Shown here one piece after another: positions 60,785-64,000 of a stretch of DNA of 64,000 nt. Numbering within the stretch: position 1 is the stretch's first letter; the number at the start of each line of letters is the position of its first letter. Source of the DNA: Marvania coccoides (taxonomy: Eukaryota; Chlorophyta; Trebouxiophyceae; Chlorellales; Chlorellaceae); assembly GCA_963854735.1 (NCBI GenBank), contig OY978099.1, positions 1,922,001-1,986,000 on the forward strand, in the 5' to 3' direction. The notes beneath the pieces were generated by a model. It ran no database searches. It was not told the DNA's origin and worked only from the letters and a program-made list of their open reading frames with translations. The position numbers and the translations under genes are program-made.

Positions 60785-61775
60785 AGAGGCCGGACTGGCC
60801 CAGGATCTGTTTGTTGCCGCCTGCTATTTTACACCCAACGACCCTGACACTGACGCAAGCTTCTGCTTGGAACAACAGGTTGCCCAAGCGTGTGGAATGG
60901 GCAACGTAATCGTCGCTGGTGACTTTAACGCGCACACTGGAGCGTCGGAGCAGCGGCGCAATGAGAACCATCCCTTGGCAAGGACCCGCTGAAAATTTTG
61001 GTGCAGCGGCGGCGGCAAGCTAGGCGGCAGGGGAACGGAGCCTTGGTGCGAGCTCTGGACCGCCAAATTACCAGCCTTAAACGCGCTGGAGAAGAAGGAT
61101 AAAGCCGCGACACAGCAAGAGGTGCTGGCGGACTGGCGCAGCAAAAACAACCCCCGGGCCGTATGGAAGAAATACAAGAGCGGCGACGCGGCGCCGGCGC
61201 AACATTCGGCGGTGGAGCTAACCGAATACTGCGAGCAGCTGCACGGCGGAGACCACCACGTGGGCGATGGTGAGGGGGCGATCCCCATCCCCACGCTGCT
61301 GGCGGCCTTGTGCGGCGACGGCGAAATCTTGAACCAGGAATTCACGAAGGAGGAGGTTCATGCCGGTATTATGCGGCTGAAAAATAACAAGGCGGTGGTG
61401 GGTAGTTTGGACCTGCCGCATCTCAAGGTGGCCGCAGCAGAGCTGGCTCCCACGCTGGCTGCGCTGTTTAACGCGGTGGTGCGAACCAAGACCATGCCTT
61501 GACATGGCGCTGGGTGTGATTACCATGGTTCCCAAGCCGTGGGCGGCCACCACTACGCTCAACGACCACCGTAGCATCACCGTTTGTAGCATCTTAGATA
61601 AACTTTACATGACGTGTTTGACAAGGCGCCTCGGCGCTTGGGGAGAGGACAATAATTTGCGTACTGACACTCAAACTGGATTCCACGTGACCATAGGACC
61701 GAGGATGGCATTTTTACCCTACGTTCATTGATTGAACGCCACAAGGCTGATGATAATCCACTTTACGTAGCTGGC
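60785..61775 (+). pseudogene. LINE endonuclease and reverse transcriptase fragment
   Basis: The first part reads LAQDLFVAACYFTPNDPDTD and GNVIVAGDFNAHTGA, the G-D-F-N-A-H core of the APE-like (EEP) endonuclease of LINEs. A stop and frameshifts follow, then the spacer (ADWRSKNNPRAVWKKYKSG), FTKEEVHAGIMRLKNNKAV, ALFNAVVRT, and after a further TGA at 61500 the RT start GVITMVPKPW, NDHRSITVCSILDKLYMT and TQTGF. It stops within RT at ERHKADDNPLYVA, near 61775, where an inverted gypsy fragment begins. RT catalytic motifs are therefore lost. It is probably the same LINE family as the C-terminal pieces, but no overlap proves this. Confidence 0.78.
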
Positions 61776-61780
61776 GCCGG

Positions 61781-62135
61781 AGTTCTTCTAGCTCGGAGGG
61801 GGCCATGCGGCGGAGGCCGGAAGCCGGGGGCGTTGCGGTGGGATGGAATGCTCGTGGGTCATGTGGGGTTGCGTGCCGCGGCGCTCAGGTGGTAGTCCAG
61901 GTGGGAGGCCGTCGATGAGAATATCTTGGTACTCAGATTTGATGCGGTTGCGCCAAGTTCGCGTTGCAAAGGGGAGCCAGCTGGTTGGTGGACCGTGGCC
62001 GCGCCCTTCACGTCAGCGGTGGAGACGGTAGCGGTGTGGATCGATTCAAGGATGTCAGGAATCTCGGAAATCTGGAGGAGAAAGAGTTCTTCGAGGTCGT
62101 CGCCGTCGTGGTGCACTATGACGAAGGGGAGGTGC
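61781..62135 (-). pseudogene. Gypsy Pol fragment (protease-RT linker)
   Basis: [20 protein letters not shown] and [19 protein letters not shown] on the minus strand match 47540-47680 of the plus-strand gypsy. Small indels break the frame. Confidence 0.75.
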
Positions 62136-62690
62136 TTATGCAGGGCTTAGTGAGGGCTTACCTGTAAGCACCTTACCTGGCCAAGGCTTACCCTAGGCTT
62201 ATCCTGGAGGGGGTAATAAAACAGCGGGAAAAGGGCTCCCCTATGCTCTACTATCCATAAACGATGCATCCCTTTGCTTAATTTCAAGTTTCATCCATTT
62301 TGAAAAATTAAGCCCTCCTAGGCTTACGGGTGGCTTACAAAAAAAATTGCGCCATTTTGTTCACTTATTGGCTTGCGGGTGTCAGAAATCATATATTATA
62401 AGCACATCACTGCTCACAAGCAAAAAAATAATGTGATTAGCTGGCCTACAAGGCCTATATTTGTCAACACAGTACGAGTATCAATCAAGCTAAATATAGT
62501 TGCAATGGGGCAACGGACCTCCAAAACTGCCCCCCAGGCTGCCCAGGGGTGTTGAATTGGAGGTCCGTTGCCCCAGCCCAAATTTATCGCTCTTCATTGC
62601 CGTTCGATTTTAAAGGGAACAGCGGGTAGTTATTAATTCATATGGAAATGCAGAAAGTGTAAATCTAAATACTACAGGGCTCGCCAGGGC
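62136..62690. other. Intergenic with short repeat-R-like text and a hairpin
   Basis: Bases 62140-62215 show repeated GGCTTA/TAAGCC words like those of repeat R, without clear alignment. The hairpin at 62506-62575 is listed separately. Confidence 0.4.
62506..62575. repeat. Perfect 19-base inverted repeat with 32-base loop
   Basis: TGGGGCAACGGACCTCCAA (62506-62524) is the exact reverse complement of 62557-62575. The loop is CCCC- and GGGG-containing and can itself pair. There is no coding context and no T-run after it. Confidence 0.85.
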
Positions 62691-62695
62691 TGCTG

Positions 62696-63232
62696 TCAGC
62701 CCGCACAGGAGCCGCTGCCCCCGTTCCCGTCTGGTTTTGCCGTCTGGTTTTGCCGTGCCGCAGCTGCGGCGTCTGCCTCAACCTCCTCCCGCGTACGCTT
62801 GGTCTTACTAGGCTCCACCACCAGCACGGGTTCATTGTTGCCCACGCGTTCGCCGATTACCATCTTCACCGCCATGTCGATGGCGCCACCGACGAAAGCA
62901 TCCTCCACCTGCTTCCGCGTCTCCTCCGTGGGCAGCAAGCGCACAATGAGTCCCCTCTCGCCACCCTCCTCCATGTACGTATGGGATATCACGTGCGCCA
63001 TCGCCCCTGCAACCTTGCGACCAGCGTGCGTCAAGAATCCCCCAACACTACAGCCGTACCCTTGGGCGGGGATAAGCACAAAGGGGCGGTCCTTGCCGCG
63101 GCCCCCCTCGGCAAGCAAGGGCTTCATCGTCTCCACCATGCCTCCAACAGCAAGCAGGCTCTGCCACAGTGCTGCTTGTGGACAGCGCCGAGGGCACTCA
63201 GCGGCGGTGTACACAAGGGCGGAGCGTGTTAG
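62696..63232 (-). CDS. GC-rich open frame, probably transposon-encoded, unknown
   Basis: About 179 codons open on the minus strand from the LINE junction to a stop at 62696. The text is protein-like: MVETMKPLLAEGGRGKDRPF, VLIPAQGYGCSVGGFLTHAG, MAHVISHTYMEEGGERGLIV, a helical middle and a Lys/Ala-rich acidic-basic end. No family recognised. The 5' part is separated by the LINE inserted at 63233, so the true start is unknown. High GC suggests a transposon gene rather than a host gene. Confidence 0.35.
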   Translation of the reverse strand, partial: LTRSALVYTAAECPRRCPQAALWQSLLAVGGMVETMKPLLAEGGRGKDRPFVLIPAQGYGCSVGGFLTHAGRKVAGAMAHVISHTYMEEGGERGLIVRLLPTEETRKQVEDAFVGGAIDMAVKMVIGERVGNNEPVLVVEPSKTKRTREEVEADAAAAARQNQTAKPDGNGGSGSCAG

Positions 63233-64000
63233 ATACATACATACATACATTACAGGTTTAAATTCCGCACAAAGAAGCAACTAAGGCAACATAGCAGACT
63301 GGCACCGAAGTGCAAGCAGAAATAATAATAATAAATTGATGAATGAAAATGAGAATAAAGAAAGACCAAAGAAAAACCAAAGAAAAACCAACCGCCAAAA
63401 GAAACAGAGAAAAGAATAACAAAAGAAAAGAAAAGAGAAGCTTATATCCAACCACGCAGCTTCTTGTACTAAGGAGCCACCATGACCAAATTCTGGATCC
63501 TCAACCAGCCAATTTTTGACAACCCCGCCAGTGAGTTTTGCAGCGCCAGCGCAAGGTTGTCCCGAAATGCTGCCTTGAGCGTCACCCTGGTGTCACGCAA
63601 GGTGTGGAGTCGGTCCCAGTACCCATAGATACGTTTTGCCCAAGCGCACGCCAAGGGGATGCGACCAAATTCCCCCAGTGTGACCACGTTGGCCGTGCCT
63701 TTGCGTACTCCAAACACACGCCGCAAGAAGGCTCGGTAGAAAATCTCGCACTTGTCGTTGCCGTCACCGCCCACCGCAGCAGCCACCTGGGCTGGCCCCC
63801 AGGTCTCTACTCTGTACCCCAATGGTGGGATCACCACCGAATTAAATAATTCACCAAGAAGTCGTGCCGATGTGATCCCCAGCTGTGCGCACCGCCGCCA
63901 CATCACCGCCAGCGCCCCCCTCGCTATTTTCAGCCGTGCCGCCGCTGCCACAGCACCAAAATCCCTTCCAGTCGTAAATATCACGCCTAAATATTTGAAC
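63233..64000 (-). mobile_element. LINE 3' end, copy 4, continuing past the window edge
   Basis: The minus strand from the window edge reads MWRRCAQLGITSARLLGELF, YRVETWGPAQVAAAVGGDG, FLRRVFGVRKGTANVV and so on, as at 50345-50950 but without the stop. At about 63475 it jumps to the last codons (KKLRGWI-stop), so the zinc-site region is deleted. The 3' UTR and a (ATGT)4 tail end at 63233. Confidence 0.85.

Overview
The window looks like nuclear DNA of a eukaryotic protist, probably an alga. It carries TTTAGGG telomere arrays (the type found in green algae and plants, and also in some other protist groups), a gene with two GT-AG introns, chromodomain Ty3/gypsy retrotransposons, LINEs, a Helitron helicase fragment and no rRNA or tRNA gene that I can see. 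The species cannot be named from the sequence. A chromosome rich in glycosyltransferases, methyltransferases and transposons recalls the outlier chromosomes of prasinophyte green algae, but that is an analogy.

Layout. Positions 1-4.8 kb hold a partial TBL/PC-esterase O-acetyltransferase gene and two membrane-anchored sulfotransferases. Positions 4.8-16.4 kb are a subtelomere: repeat modules A', B, A and C, then 24 almost identical copies of a 306-bp satellite, then TTTAGGG repeats. The satellite-telomere pair recurs twice more in head-to-tail order. A 200-N gap (16384-16583) follows, and beyond it a CCCTAAA array starts a second chromosome end, so the window joins two chromosome termini head to head. 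That second end (16.6-21.3 kb) carries the same modules in inverted order, rearranged around a 5'-truncated gypsy element.

From 21.3 kb to the end, AT-rich single genes stand in a matrix of GC-rich transposon debris. They are a nucleotide-sugar/triose-phosphate-type transporter, a fucosyltransferase-like protein, a divergent pair NeuD/PglD-like acyltransferase and DegT/DnrJ aminotransferase, a GT61-like protein, an FkbM methyltransferase, a GT25-like protein and a three-exon predicted glycosyltransferase. Most have one N-terminal signal anchor, as Golgi type II enzymes do. The aminotransferase/acyltransferase pair looks cytosolic and fits synthesis of an N-acylated 4-amino sugar nucleotide.

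Together with the O-acetyltransferase and sulfotransferases the genes could form a chain: make an unusual sugar nucleotide, import it into the Golgi, transfer it, then methylate, sulfate or acetylate the glycan. That chain is inference. The transposon layer includes two LTR families with intact ends, a third gypsy remnant, LINE copies ending in a tetranucleotide tail, a Penelope-like RT pseudogene, a degraded HUH Rep-like gene (Replitron candidate) and several unnamed dispersed repeats.
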